64,000 nt of DNA from a bacterium (lineage in GTDB: Bacteria; Electryoneota; Electryoneia; Electryoneales; Electryoneaceae). Each line of letters begins with the position of its first letter. Positions within the stretch are counted from its first letter, which is position 1. The notes beneath the pieces were generated by a model. The model saw nothing but the letters and a program-made list of their open reading frames with translations. It ran no database searches and had not been told where the DNA came from. The translations under genes and the position numbers were made by a program. Of the stretch, positions 43,205 through 52,083 are shown one piece after another. The stretch is from positions 1-64,000 of the forward strand of contig JAHLLB010000024.1 of NCBI GenBank assembly GCA_020444425.1, read 5' to 3'.

Positions 43205-45070
43205 CTACCGAGTGAACATCACCTTCTGCACCTGGTTCAGCTGTCCGGGCACAGTCGCCCGCACGAAATACAGCCCGCTGGCGAGATGGGACGCATCGAA
43301 GGTCAACGTGTGCGACCCGGCGGGGTGCAATCCATGTGCCAGCTCGGCGACCTGCTGGCCGGTGACATTGTACACCGCGACGGTCAACTCCGCCGTTTCC
43401 GGCAGGTTGACGGCCAGCGTCGTACTCGGGTTGAACGGGTTCGGATATGCCGCGCCGAGGCTGAATGCGGACGGCAACGTGTTATCGTTCGCCGTCACGC
43501 TAGCTTCCGCGCCGTCGAAGCTGCCGCTAACCGGCCACAGTTCGGCCTGATCGAAGATCGCCGGATCGAGATCGGGATCAGCGGACATCGCCGTGGTGAC
43601 GAAACTCTTGCTGAAGGTCATCGAGTCGTACGCCTGGATCACCCACGGGTAGTTTCCGGCGTGCAATGTCATCACGTAATCTCCCGGTGGGGCGAACGCG
43701 GGGATGTTCTGGATCAACGTTGTGGAAACCGTGCCGCTGCCGGGGATGCCGACATTGGTGAAAACATGCGTCTCGACCGAGTTCATCGTCGGAGTGTGCG
43801 TCACCTTGATCCACGCATCGGTGAGGAACGGCGTGCCAGACGTGTTCGTGCCGCCAGCATCAAACGCGAACGATCCGCCGCCCGGCGGGATGACGACCGG
43901 TGGTGCGGCCGGGTTGACAAACACGCTGAACGTCGCGGCGGGCAGGGTCAATTTGACCGCGTAGGAATCGGTCTGGTCCTGGTCGCCGACCGCGATGTAT
44001 TCGCCATTGTTCACCATGCAGACATCGAAGATCAGTTGATCGCCAGCTTCGCTGAAGAACCACGAGTTGACGATGGTCCCGGTCTCGTTGAACTGTTGCA
44101 GATGGTAATCATAGTCACCAGCACCGGTGTTCTCGGCATAGCCGCCGACATAGTAGCCGCTGCCCGGGCCGGGCATGATCCACGTGTTCAAGTCCTGCTG
44201 CGCGATGCCGCCGTCAATGGTTTCCCAAACGAGTGAACCCGTCTGGCTGATGCGCGCGGTCCAGGTATCATAATTGGTCGCGCCGCTGTTGTACTCGGCG
44301 CCGGTGGCGACGTAGTCGCCGTATGCGGTTTCGATGATATCATCGACGTATCCGACGTCGGTCGTGCCGTTGATCCACGTCCACATCGGATGACCGTACG
44401 GGTCGGTGCGGACCACCCATTGCTGGGCGTAGGTGCCATCAAAGGCGGACCCGGCGCAGATGAAGCCGCCGCAGCTCAAGGGCCGGACCTGGTTCAGTGA
44501 ATTCGAGCTCACGCCGGTCGGTGCGATGGCGGAGGTCCACTGCTGGTTGAGGTTGTCGTCAAGGTAGAACAGGTAGCCCGAAATGTCGGAATAGCCGCCG
44601 ACAATGTAACCACCCGCCGGGACCTGTTCGATGCTGTAGGCTTGGTCGTTCGTGCCTTCGTCCCAGCTCGCGGTGCCGAGCACGTTCCCCGCATCGTCGA
44701 AATGCAGCAGGAAGAAGTCGCTGTCGCCGGCGTTCAGGTCGGTCGCATAGCCGATGGCGAGGAATTCCGTGGTGCTGCCGTGCATCGCGCAGACATCGCG
44801 GAAATCGAAGTAGAAGTCGATCTGTTCATACTGGTTCTGCCATAGCAGCGTGCCATCATCGGCGAACCGTGCGAAAACACCCCGGAAATTGAATCCCGGC
44901 AGCTCCACCGAATTGCCCACCGCGATGACGCCGTCATCAACGTGATCGACGCAACCGTACAGGTGTTCGTCATACGGATCGGCCGCCACAGTGGACCATT
45001 CCAGCATCGGTTGTGCGTGGGCCGCTCCGGCGACCAGCAACAGAAGTGCAAGCATCAGTAGGTTTTTCAT
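43205..45070 (-). CDS. Secreted T9SS cargo, delta-60-like propeller
   Basis: 621 residues from the ATG at 45070 with GGAG upstream. Signal peptide MKNLLMLALLLLVAGAAHAQ. Blades with GGYIVGGYS, GGFICAGSA, GDYVATGAE and SGYYVGGYA up to about 375. An Ig-like module follows (PPVVIPPGGGSFAFDAGG, DAWIKVTH, AFAPPGDYVMTLHAG), then the T9SS domain (GAAYPNPFNPSTTLAVNLPE ... QKVMFTR). Its C-terminal QLNQVQK resembles that of the gene at 61966. Paralogue of the genes at 38714, 47299, 52084 and 56385. Confidence 0.82.
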   Translation of the reverse strand: MKNLLMLALLLLVAGAAHAQPMLEWSTVAADPYDEHLYGCVDHVDDGVIAVGNSVELPGFNFRGVFARFADDGTLLWQNQYEQIDFYFDFRDVCAMHGSTTEFLAIGYATDLNAGDSDFFLLHFDDAGNVLGTASWDEGTNDQAYSIEQVPAGGYIVGGYSDISGYLFYLDDNLNQQWTSAIAPTGVSSNSLNQVRPLSCGGFICAGSAFDGTYAQQWVVRTDPYGHPMWTWINGTTDVGYVDDIIETAYGDYVATGAEYNSGATNYDTWTARISQTGSLVWETIDGGIAQQDLNTWIMPGPGSGYYVGGYAENTGAGDYDYHLQQFNETGTIVNSWFFSEAGDQLIFDVCMVNNGEYIAVGDQDQTDSYAVKLTLPAATFSVFVNPAAPPVVIPPGGGSFAFDAGGTNTSGTPFLTDAWIKVTHTPTMNSVETHVFTNVGIPGSGTVSTTLIQNIPAFAPPGDYVMTLHAGNYPWVIQAYDSMTFSKSFVTTAMSADPDLDPAIFDQAELWPVSGSFDGAEASVTANDNTLPSAFSLGAAYPNPFNPSTTLAVNLPETAELTVAVYNVTGQQVAELAHGLHPAGSHTLTFDASHLASGLYFVRATVPGQLNQVQKVMFTR

Positions 45071-45241
45071 GATCGTTTCTCCATCCCCGTGATAGATCGT
45101 GTGCAACTGGGTTTGTTTTCTCTCGTGCAAAGTTAGGCAACCCAAACAAGAAAGCAAGTCGGAGGGGTGAGATTTGTGTTTTTGGTCACTCGGGAGGTAG
45201 GGTGTCGCGTCGTACGGACTGCTGGAGAGCGGGGAGATTAA

Positions 45242-45275
45242 ACCGGGGACACTTAACGGAGTAAGTGTCCCCGGT
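45242..45275. repeat. GGGGACA...TGTCCCC hairpin D6
   Basis: ACCGGGGACACTT / AAGTGTCCCCGGT, 13-bp perfect stem with 8-base loop, about 65 bases after the stop of the gene ending at 45341; it may also end that transcript. Confidence 0.8.
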
Positions 45276-45291
45276 ACAGGTTTATCTCACC

Positions 45292-45340
45292 TCTCAAATC
45301 TCAGGTCTCAAGACTCAGGTCTCAGGACTCAGGACAGAGA
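45292..45340. repeat. Heptamer tandem array directly after a stop codon
   Basis: Seven units (TCTCAAA, TCTCAGG, TCTCAAG, ACTCAGG, TCTCAGG, ACTCAGG, ACAGAGA). The array touches the stop codon of the gene at 45341 with no base between. Confidence 0.85.
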
Positions 45341-46657
45341 TTACTTCATCAACACAACTTTCTGGACCGCGTTCCAGCCGTTGGCGGAGGCATGGACGAA
45401 ATACACACCGCCGGACAGATCAGACGCGTCGAAGGTCAACGTATGCGACCCGGCGTTGAAGGAACCGTGAGCCAGCTTGGCGACCTGCTGCCCGACCACG
45501 TTGTAAACCGCAACGGTCAACTCCGCTGTTTCCGGCAGGTTCACGTTCAACGTGGTGCTCGGGTTGAACGGGTTCGGGTAGGCCGCGCCAAGCGCGTACT
45601 CCTGCGGCAACGATTCGCCCTCACTCATCACGGCATAGGTCTCGTCAACCGAGAAACCGCCGGTGGACGGCCACAGTTCCGGCTGCTCGAACGCCTGCAT
45701 GCCATCCGCGGACGGTCCGGTCTTGATGAACGGGAAGGAATCCCAGTACATCGGCGCCCACGGGTGATTTCCGAGGATACCGATCAGGTTGTACGATCCA
45801 CCCGGTGCAATGGCGGGGATGTACTGATTCAGGATCGCGCTGGAGGTCGCGTTGGGCGGATATGTCCGGTTCGGCCAGAAACGGGTTTCGACGGTGTTGC
45901 CGGACATGACATGCTCGATCTGGATCCATGCATCCAGCGTAATCGGCGAGTTGGTGAAGTTGGTCACCTCGGCCAGGTACTGCACATTGCCACCGCTGCC
46001 GGGCACGGATGAGGTGTACGGGGTCAGCTCAAGGATAAGCGGGGTCTGCGGGGTATCATCCCACATCAGGTCGTCAAAGCAGGCCACGGTACCGCTGAAC
46101 GAAATATAAATACGGACAATTCCCGCTGCACTTACCGACATTTGCGTCAGGTTCGAGGTGCCCGAGATCGCATCACTGTCGACCAACACGTTGGCGGCGT
46201 TGTAGGCCCGCATCGTGATGGTACCCGCGCTGCTGTGTCCGGCATAGCACGAGAAACTGTTGATCGGCGCGTTGAAGAAAAGTTCCTCGGGTCCGTTCGC
46301 ACCAAGACCTGTGTTAAACGCGAGGAAGTTCGGTGAGGAATAATTGGTGATGCCGAAGTTGCCGCATTCATCCAACACTTCGCCGAGGCCACTGAAAATG
46401 ACACCCTGGCCGGCATATTCGTTTGACAATGGAACCTGGTCTACAAAGAAGCAGGGCGCGACCATATCGTCAAAGTCAACAAATTCAACATCTGCGATGT
46501 TATCCCGATCTTCGTCATAGCCGTCGTAAGGGATACTTTCGATGATGGGAGCGTCCGAGAGGACACCGTTAATTGCGTGTTCGTATGCCAGCGCGCCAGA
46601 TGTGGCGAACGCGGACAGCAAGACAACCATCAGAAACCAACTGGTAACGTTTTTCAT
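45341..46657 (-). CDS. Secreted T9SS cargo with N-terminal lectin-like domain
   Basis: 438 residues from the ATG at 46657 with GGAGG 4 bases upstream. Signal peptide to about 24 (GALAYE). Residues about 45-215 lack propeller motifs; instead NEYAGQGVIFSG, NFLAFNTGLGA, SFSCYAGHSSAGTITMRAY and GTVACFDDLMWDD look like a jelly-roll domain of the kind often found in exported proteins with a sorting tag. An Ig-like module (PGSGGNVQYLAEV, DAWIQIEH, IPAIAPGGSY) and the T9SS domain (AYPNPFNPSTTLNVNLPE ... QKVVLMK) follow. The C-terminal 90 residues are almost identical to those at 47299. Confidence 0.8.
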   Translation of the reverse strand: MKNVTSWFLMVVLLSAFATSGALAYEHAINGVLSDAPIIESIPYDGYDEDRDNIADVEFVDFDDMVAPCFFVDQVPLSNEYAGQGVIFSGLGEVLDECGNFGITNYSSPNFLAFNTGLGANGPEELFFNAPINSFSCYAGHSSAGTITMRAYNAANVLVDSDAISGTSNLTQMSVSAAGIVRIYISFSGTVACFDDLMWDDTPQTPLILELTPYTSSVPGSGGNVQYLAEVTNFTNSPITLDAWIQIEHVMSGNTVETRFWPNRTYPPNATSSAILNQYIPAIAPGGSYNLIGILGNHPWAPMYWDSFPFIKTGPSADGMQAFEQPELWPSTGGFSVDETYAVMSEGESLPQEYALGAAYPNPFNPSTTLNVNLPETAELTVAVYNVVGQQVAKLAHGSFNAGSHTLTFDASDLSGGVYFVHASANGWNAVQKVVLMK

Positions 46658-47006
46658 GATACCTCCGATGTGCGCATGAACTGCATGCATTGAGATGTTC
46701 CGGGGATCAGAGAGAATCGTCGAGAGGGAAGTTCCCGGACGTGATGAACAACTGCACTCCTATGCCATCACTCGCATGAACAGCGTCCCGGACGGTGCGA
46801 CTTCGTCAACACTCATGGAGAGGGTGTACTTCGATGTGGTCGAGATAAGATAGGAACGCCTAACTCGTAAGCAAGGATTATTTATACGATTGGGGACTTC
46901 GCACCTCCAGAGCCATAGTTAGTTCGATCGGGTAATCAGAGAAAAGACAGGGCATGGCCACCGGCCGTACCCTCAGATCGTTAACAAACCCCGGATTGCC
47001 AGGGGT

Positions 47007-47114
47007 GTCATTCTGAGCGAAGTGAAGAAGGTCCAGCTTTTCTGAAAACCAATCGTTGTAACCCACTAATCATCTGGATCTTCTTCACTTCTCTTCGTTC
47101 CGTTCAGAATGACG
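47007..47114. repeat. Foldback element family B, copy 7
   Basis: GTCATTCTGAGCGAAGTGAAG ... CGTTCCGTTCAGAATGACG (left motif shortened to GTCATTCTGAGCG), 108 bp. It is the main content of the 640-base gap 46658-47298 together with D7 and a heptamer array; the part 46660-47000 shows nothing recognisable beyond a likely promoter. Confidence 0.85.
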
Positions 47115-47167
47115 CGACAGCCGAATTTTCCTTGAATCCCGAACGTTACCACGTTGTCAGCAGTCAG

Positions 47168-47197
47168 CGGGGACACGTACAGGCGTATGTGTCCCCG
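47168..47197. repeat. GGGGACA...TGTCCCC hairpin D7
   Basis: CGGGGACAC / GTGTCCCCG, 9-bp perfect stem, 12-base loop, 102 bases after the stop of the gene ending at 47299. Confidence 0.75.
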
Positions 47198-47227
47198 TTG
47201 CTTGGGCACTACAGATCGTAAGCTCAA

Positions 47228-47297
47228 TTCTCAAATCTCGAATCTCAGGTCTCAGGTCTCAGGCCTCAAGACTCAGGCCTCAAGACTCAGGACTGAG
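47228..47297. repeat. Heptamer tandem array, 10 units, after a stop codon
   Basis: Units TTCTCAA, ATCTCGA, ATCTCAG, GTCTCAG, GTCTCAG, GCCTCAA, GACTCAG and so on, ending one base from the stop codon of the gene at 47299. Unit sequence is close to the array at 45292. Confidence 0.85.
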
Positions 47298-47298
47298 C

Positions 47299-49152
47299 TT
47301 ACTTCATCAACACAACTTTCTGCGTCGCGTACCAGCTGTTCGCGGAGGCATGGACGAAATACACACCGCCGGAAAGGTGAGACGCGTCGAAGGTTAACGT
47401 ATGCGACCCGGCGCTGAACGACCCGTGAGCCAGCTCGGCGACCTGCTGCCCGACAACGTTGTAAACCGCGACGGTCAGGTCCGCTGTTTCCGGCAGGTTC
47501 ACGTTCAACGTGGTGCTCGGGTTGAACGGATTCGGGTAGGCTGCGTCGAGGCTGAACTCGGACGGGAGTGCGTTGGCTTCGGCGACGACCGTTTCCTCCG
47601 CCTTTTCAAAGCTGCCGGTTGCCGGCCACAGATTGGGGTTGTCGAAAACGGTCAGCTCATCCGCCGCGCTGCCGGCTTTGCTGAACTGGAACGAGCCGTA
47701 CGCTTCCACCGACCACGGATGATCGCCGATGTAGAGGCTCATGACATAGTCCCCGCCGGGCGCGTTGGCCGGAATGCTCTGGCCGATGATCGCCGAGACA
47801 CTCTGGTTGGCCGGGAACTGGGTGTTTGGCCAGTAGCGCACTTCGACGGTGTGCATCGTCTGCAGGTACTGGATCTGTACCCACGCGTCGTAGGTCAACG
47901 CGGAACCGCTGTTGTTCTGCACGTTGACTTCGTACTGGAACGAGCCACCGTTCGCCGGAACCACGAGCGGCGGTGTGGTCGGGGCGATGTCGACGACGAG
48001 GGTCTGCGGGGTGTCGAGACGCATGCCCCAGGCGTCGAGTTCGGTCAGACCGAGCAGCGAGTAGCGACCGGCCGAGCCGATAGCACCATCCCCGAGATCG
48101 CACCAGTCATACGCGTACTGTGAACCGGTGCCGCCATAGATCGCGTTCCACAGCATGTTGCCGTTTCCGTCCAGGTTGATCAACCAGGCGTCGTTCGCCG
48201 TGGTCGCGGTGCTGGATCCCCAGCCGCCGAAGTAGAAGCCGGTCGGCGCGGGGGCGACCCAGGTGCCGTATTCGTTGCCGGTTGGTGACCCGAAGTACTG
48301 CGACCACTGCACGGTGCCGGTGGAGCTGATCCGTGCCGCCCACAACTCGTGGTCGTCGTTGCCGAGCAACGTGTCGTGACGGCTGCCACAGGCCATGAAG
48401 CTACCGTTCGGAGTTTCGATGACCGAATTGACGACGTCATCACCCCAGCCGCCCGTGCTGATGTACCACTCGATGTTGCCGCCCGAATCCAGCTTTGCGA
48501 CCCACAGTTCGTCGGCGTCAAAGAAGTCGGTGCCTTCCCAGATCGCGCCGCCGGCGATGTAGCCACCGTCACTGGTCGGCTTGATGTCGCGGAAGTACTG
48601 GTTCGTGTCGGGCAGCAGATTTTGCTGCCAGAGGACGCTGAAGCTGGCATTCAGCCGTAGCACGTACGCCGCGCTGCTCGCCTCGCCGCCGATGATGTAA
48701 CCGCCGTCCGGAGTCTGGTAAATCGACCACGCGTTGTCCCTGTACGCGCCGTCAAACAGTATCGTGCCATTGACCGCACCGGTGTTGCCGTTGAACCGGA
48801 CCAGCCAGTGGTCAGAATCACCGTTGATGCTGCCGAAGGTGCCGACGGCGACATATTCGTCGGTTGTGCCACGGCGGCAGACACCGCGCAGCCGCAAGTC
48901 GGTGGTATCGCTGATCGTGTTGCTCCACATGACGGTTCCGTCCGCATTGAAGCGAACGAGGTAGGCGACGTCATCGTTCAGGCTGGTAACGTGCCCGACG
49001 CCGATAAATCCGCCGTAGCCGGTAGCGCACATGCCGGTGATCTCTTCGTCGTCCGCGCCGCCGTTGGTGGATTGCCACTGTTCAACCGGTTGAGCGTAGG
49101 CCATGGTGGCCAGAAGTCCCGCGCAGAGGACGGTCAGTGTCAGGGTTTTCAT
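47299..49152 (-). CDS. Secreted T9SS cargo, delta-60-like propeller
   Basis: 617 residues from the ATG at 49152 (GGGAG upstream). Signal peptide MKTLTLTVLCAGLLATMAYAQ. Blades GGFIGVGHV, GGYIIGGEA, GGYIAGGAI, GSFMACGSR and GFYFGGWGS to about 385. An Ig-like module (PLVVPANGGSFQYEVNV, DAWVQIQYL, IPANAPGGDYVMSLYIGDH) precedes the T9SS domain (AAYPNPFNPSTTLNVNLPE ... QKVVLMK). It is the member whose C-terminal third is closest to the genes at 45341 and 56385 at base level. Confidence 0.82.
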   Translation of the reverse strand: MKTLTLTVLCAGLLATMAYAQPVEQWQSTNGGADDEEITGMCATGYGGFIGVGHVTSLNDDVAYLVRFNADGTVMWSNTISDTTDLRLRGVCRRGTTDEYVAVGTFGSINGDSDHWLVRFNGNTGAVNGTILFDGAYRDNAWSIYQTPDGGYIIGGEASSAAYVLRLNASFSVLWQQNLLPDTNQYFRDIKPTSDGGYIAGGAIWEGTDFFDADELWVAKLDSGGNIEWYISTGGWGDDVVNSVIETPNGSFMACGSRHDTLLGNDDHELWAARISSTGTVQWSQYFGSPTGNEYGTWVAPAPTGFYFGGWGSSTATTANDAWLINLDGNGNMLWNAIYGGTGSQYAYDWCDLGDGAIGSAGRYSLLGLTELDAWGMRLDTPQTLVVDIAPTTPPLVVPANGGSFQYEVNVQNNSGSALTYDAWVQIQYLQTMHTVEVRYWPNTQFPANQSVSAIIGQSIPANAPGGDYVMSLYIGDHPWSVEAYGSFQFSKAGSAADELTVFDNPNLWPATGSFEKAEETVVAEANALPSEFSLDAAYPNPFNPSTTLNVNLPETADLTVAVYNVVGQQVAELAHGSFSAGSHTLTFDASHLSGGVYFVHASANSWYATQKVVLMK

Positions 49153-49325
49153 GATACTCCCTCTCCCTTGATTTGCCGATGGGCCTTGAGTTCGGATCTC
49201 CGCGCCCAGTTGCGGAATCCGCTTTCGTGATGAAGTTAGGAATACCAAACTTGGTTTGTGTGATGAATCGCACATGGCATTTCGGGAGTGGAGATGGGGG
49301 TGGGGCAGTTTGCGGGAATGGACGG

Positions 49326-51506
49326 TTACGGTTCTTCAATGACCTCGAACGGGAACTGGTCCCAGCCATACACGACGGTCGGGTACTCACCGGCGCGGAG
49401 GTAGAAGGTGTACAGACCGTAGGGCGCGATCGTCGGAATCTCCTGCACAAACGGTGGTGGCTGCAGCACGGTGTCCGGGTTGACGGGGAAGTCGGTACGC
49501 ATCCACAGCGGGCCGTACGTGTTACCATTGGGCAGCAGCACCTCCGCCCAGATGTCGACCGGCAACGGTTGGGTAAGGTGGCTGACGAGCACGCCGTTGT
49601 ATGAGAAACTATCCCCTCGCTGCACCACGATCGGATCGTTCAACGGTGTCAGGGTGATGGTAATGGATTCCGGGGCGATGAACTCGAGCAGTTGATAGTA
49701 GAAGAAGTCGGCAACGTGGATTTTTCCGTCCACGACATCCAGCGCACGCGCGTGACCATCCGTGTTGTAGTACCCGGCTTCGCGGGGATCGGTTGGGTCG
49801 TGAACATCATAGATCCGCACGCCGGAGAGGTAATCGGCGACATAGACGTAGCCGTCCAGCGCAACCAATCCCCAGGCTTGTCCGGGAGTGTCGTACGCTC
49901 CGACCTCGATTGGCATATGGGGATCATGCACATCAACCACCCGTAGTCCCTGGTAGCCGCAGGCGAGGTAGGTGTAGCCATCCATTTCGGCGACACGGTG
50001 GACATAGCCGTCAATGCTGGCGAAGGCGATCTCGACCGGATGATCCATCTCTCTGATGTCGATGATGCGCAGTCCTTCATGTCCATCGGCGACGAAAGCG
50101 ATGCTGTCGTTCACCGCGACACCGTGCGCGTTGCCGGGTGTGTCCAGTGTGCTGATGATCGTTGGTGTGGTGGGGTCAATGATGTCAACAAACGAAACAC
50201 CGTCTGATCCATCTGCGACGTAGGCAACGTTGCCGGAGACCAGCACACGGTGTGCGTTGCCGGGTGTGTCGTAGATGCCGGTTTCGACAGGGACGGTGGG
50301 AATGGAAACGTCAATTATCCGCAGGCCATCGTACCCGTCTGCGATGTAAACGTACCCATCGAGCACATCGATCCCGAACGAATACGTTGGCGCGAAGCAA
50401 TAGCCTACCTCCACGGGTTCAGCGGGATTGCTGATGTCGACAACACGCAGGCCGCCATTGTCATATGCAATGTGCGCATAGCTACCTTCGACAGCGACAC
50501 CCCGGAAATAGCCGGGCGAGTCATGCGCTCCGACCTCGACCATGTTGATCAGGTTGGTGACGTCGATAATGCGCAGCCCGGCGGACGCATCGGCGAGGTA
50601 TGCGAAATTGCCGGACACCGCGACCCCCTGCACTGACCAGTAGGATTCGTAGGACGCGATCTCCGTTGGATTCATCGGGTCACTGACGTCCACAATGCGT
50701 AGCCCGCCGGTGTTGTCTGCGACGAAGACGTTCCCGAACGCGAGGGTGACCCCGCGCGCATTTCCTGGGGTGTCGTACGCCCCGAGTTCGACGGGCAGGG
50801 CGGGATCGCTGATGTCCACAACCAGCAGCCCGGCTGACTGGGACGCGACAAAGGCCAAGTCACCCTGGGTTGCGAGGTGTGCAGCGGCCGCGGGTGTGGA
50901 GAACGAACCGACTTCGACGGGGTTGCCGGGGTCGCTCACGTCGATGACACGCATGCCACCTTCGTATCCGTCGGCAATGAACGCGTACCCGTTTTGTACC
51001 GCGACGCCGTTCGCGTTGCCCGGTGTGTCGAGGTTGCCCGCTTCCAGGGGTGATGCGGGATCCGTGATGTCGATGATCGACAGGCCGCCGTCAATCCCGT
51101 CCGCGATATAGGCATAATTGCCGGCGATGACCAGTCCGGATGCGTTTCCGGGAGTGTCGCTGTGTGCGATTTCGCCGGGCGCGACGGGGTCGCTGATATC
51201 AATGATGCGCAGGCCGTGAAACCCGTCCGCGACGTACGCATAATCACCGGCCACCTTGACGTAATGCGCGCTGCCGGGAGTGTCGTAGAATCCGATCTCG
51301 TGTGGGTTGGTGGGATCGCTGACATTGATGATGCGCAGGCCGGAACCGCCAGCCGCGACATACAGCAGCGTGTCGACGATCTCGACATCTTCCGGCGATT
51401 CCCACTCGGCGGACAAAGAGCCGATCAGAGACACATTGAGGCTGGTCTGAGCTTGCGCGGACAGTGCCAGCGCAAGCAGCAGACAGAGTTCGAATCTGAC
51501 GTTCAT
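49326..51506 (-). CDS. Secreted LVIVD-repeat propeller without sorting domain
   Basis: 726 residues from the ATG at 51506 (GGGAG upstream). Signal peptide to about 19 (LSAQAQ). Some fourteen 42-residue repeats of the form DTPGNAHGVAV...AFVADGHEGLRIIDI (shown here as two short pieces) fill residues 30-610, probably two stacked propellers. The end is the Ig-like module seen in the neighbours (VVQRGDSFSYNGVLVSHL, DIWAEVLLPNG, IPTIAPYGLYTFYLRAGEY), but the protein stops there, without any YPNPFNP domain. So it lacks a recognisable T9SS signal although the rest matches T9SS cargo. Confidence 0.82.
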   Translation of the reverse strand: MNVRFELCLLLALALSAQAQTSLNVSLIGSLSAEWESPEDVEIVDTLLYVAAGGSGLRIINVSDPTNPHEIGFYDTPGSAHYVKVAGDYAYVADGFHGLRIIDISDPVAPGEIAHSDTPGNASGLVIAGNYAYIADGIDGGLSIIDITDPASPLEAGNLDTPGNANGVAVQNGYAFIADGYEGGMRVIDVSDPGNPVEVGSFSTPAAAAHLATQGDLAFVASQSAGLLVVDISDPALPVELGAYDTPGNARGVTLAFGNVFVADNTGGLRIVDVSDPMNPTEIASYESYWSVQGVAVSGNFAYLADASAGLRIIDVTNLINMVEVGAHDSPGYFRGVAVEGSYAHIAYDNGGLRVVDISNPAEPVEVGYCFAPTYSFGIDVLDGYVYIADGYDGLRIIDVSIPTVPVETGIYDTPGNAHRVLVSGNVAYVADGSDGVSFVDIIDPTTPTIISTLDTPGNAHGVAVNDSIAFVADGHEGLRIIDIREMDHPVEIAFASIDGYVHRVAEMDGYTYLACGYQGLRVVDVHDPHMPIEVGAYDTPGQAWGLVALDGYVYVADYLSGVRIYDVHDPTDPREAGYYNTDGHARALDVVDGKIHVADFFYYQLLEFIAPESITITLTPLNDPIVVQRGDSFSYNGVLVSHLTQPLPVDIWAEVLLPNGNTYGPLWMRTDFPVNPDTVLQPPPFVQEIPTIAPYGLYTFYLRAGEYPTVVYGWDQFPFEVIEEP

Positions 51507-51938
51507 CGGCCACTCCCTTGATTGCAACGACTTGATTCGACGAATACCCTTCGTCGCGGTGCCCGGGTTAAACCCCGGACGAATTGAAGCGTGTGATTGC
51601 CCGTCGCGCAGAGTTGTGTTCGTGCTGAATCAACCATGGAACATTGACTACTGATTTCAATGTAGGGATGAAATCTCTGTCAGCACAGAATCAGACGGGA
51701 GTTCGTAAGTTTTGTCAGAGAAAGTGGATCGGCGAATTAAAGTCTTGAGGTTTCGTGAATAACGGGTCCATCATGATGACTCCAGTAGAGTCCGAAAAGC
51801 TGATATTGGGCGGGGGAGCCTGTCCCCATGGAACCAACAAAGTGTGGACGCCGGAAAGTCGATCGGTCGAATCAGGAATTGAAGCTCGAACAACCTGGGA
51901 ACGGAGTGAGGCGATGGACTGCGGAATTCGGGCTGAGA

Positions 51939-51980
51939 GAAAACCCCTGCGAACCGGCTGACGCCGGGCCACAGGGGCAT
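51939..51980 (-). terminator. Terminator of T9SS gene ending at 52084
   Basis: Minus-strand stem GCCCCTGTGGCCCGGC ... GCCGGTTCGCAGGGG followed by TTTTCTC. The related hairpin at 54304 has the same outer stem but different inner bases. It lies about 105 bases after the stop. Confidence 0.7.
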
Positions 51981-51989
51981 GTATGGTTT

Positions 51990-52083
51990 CTACCGTTCTT
52001 CGATTTCCTATCTATTCCTGTCTCTTCTTTCAGCCGCGTCCTTTGCGTCTGTTGCGTCATTTGCTTCTGTTGCTATGGCCACG
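51990..52083. repeat. 9-bp tandem array after T9SS gene stop
   Basis: In gene sense, 9-base units GCAACAGAA, GCAAATGAC, GCAACAGAC, GCAAAGGAC, GCGGCTGAA, beginning about 12 bases after the stop. The preceding stretch 51507-51938 holds only a CCCGGGTTAAACCCCGG palindrome (near 51561) and no gene. Confidence 0.7.

Noticed and set aside
29331-47297. CRISPR array
   Set aside because: Period is only 7-19 bases with no spacer-repeat alternation, and no cas gene is present.
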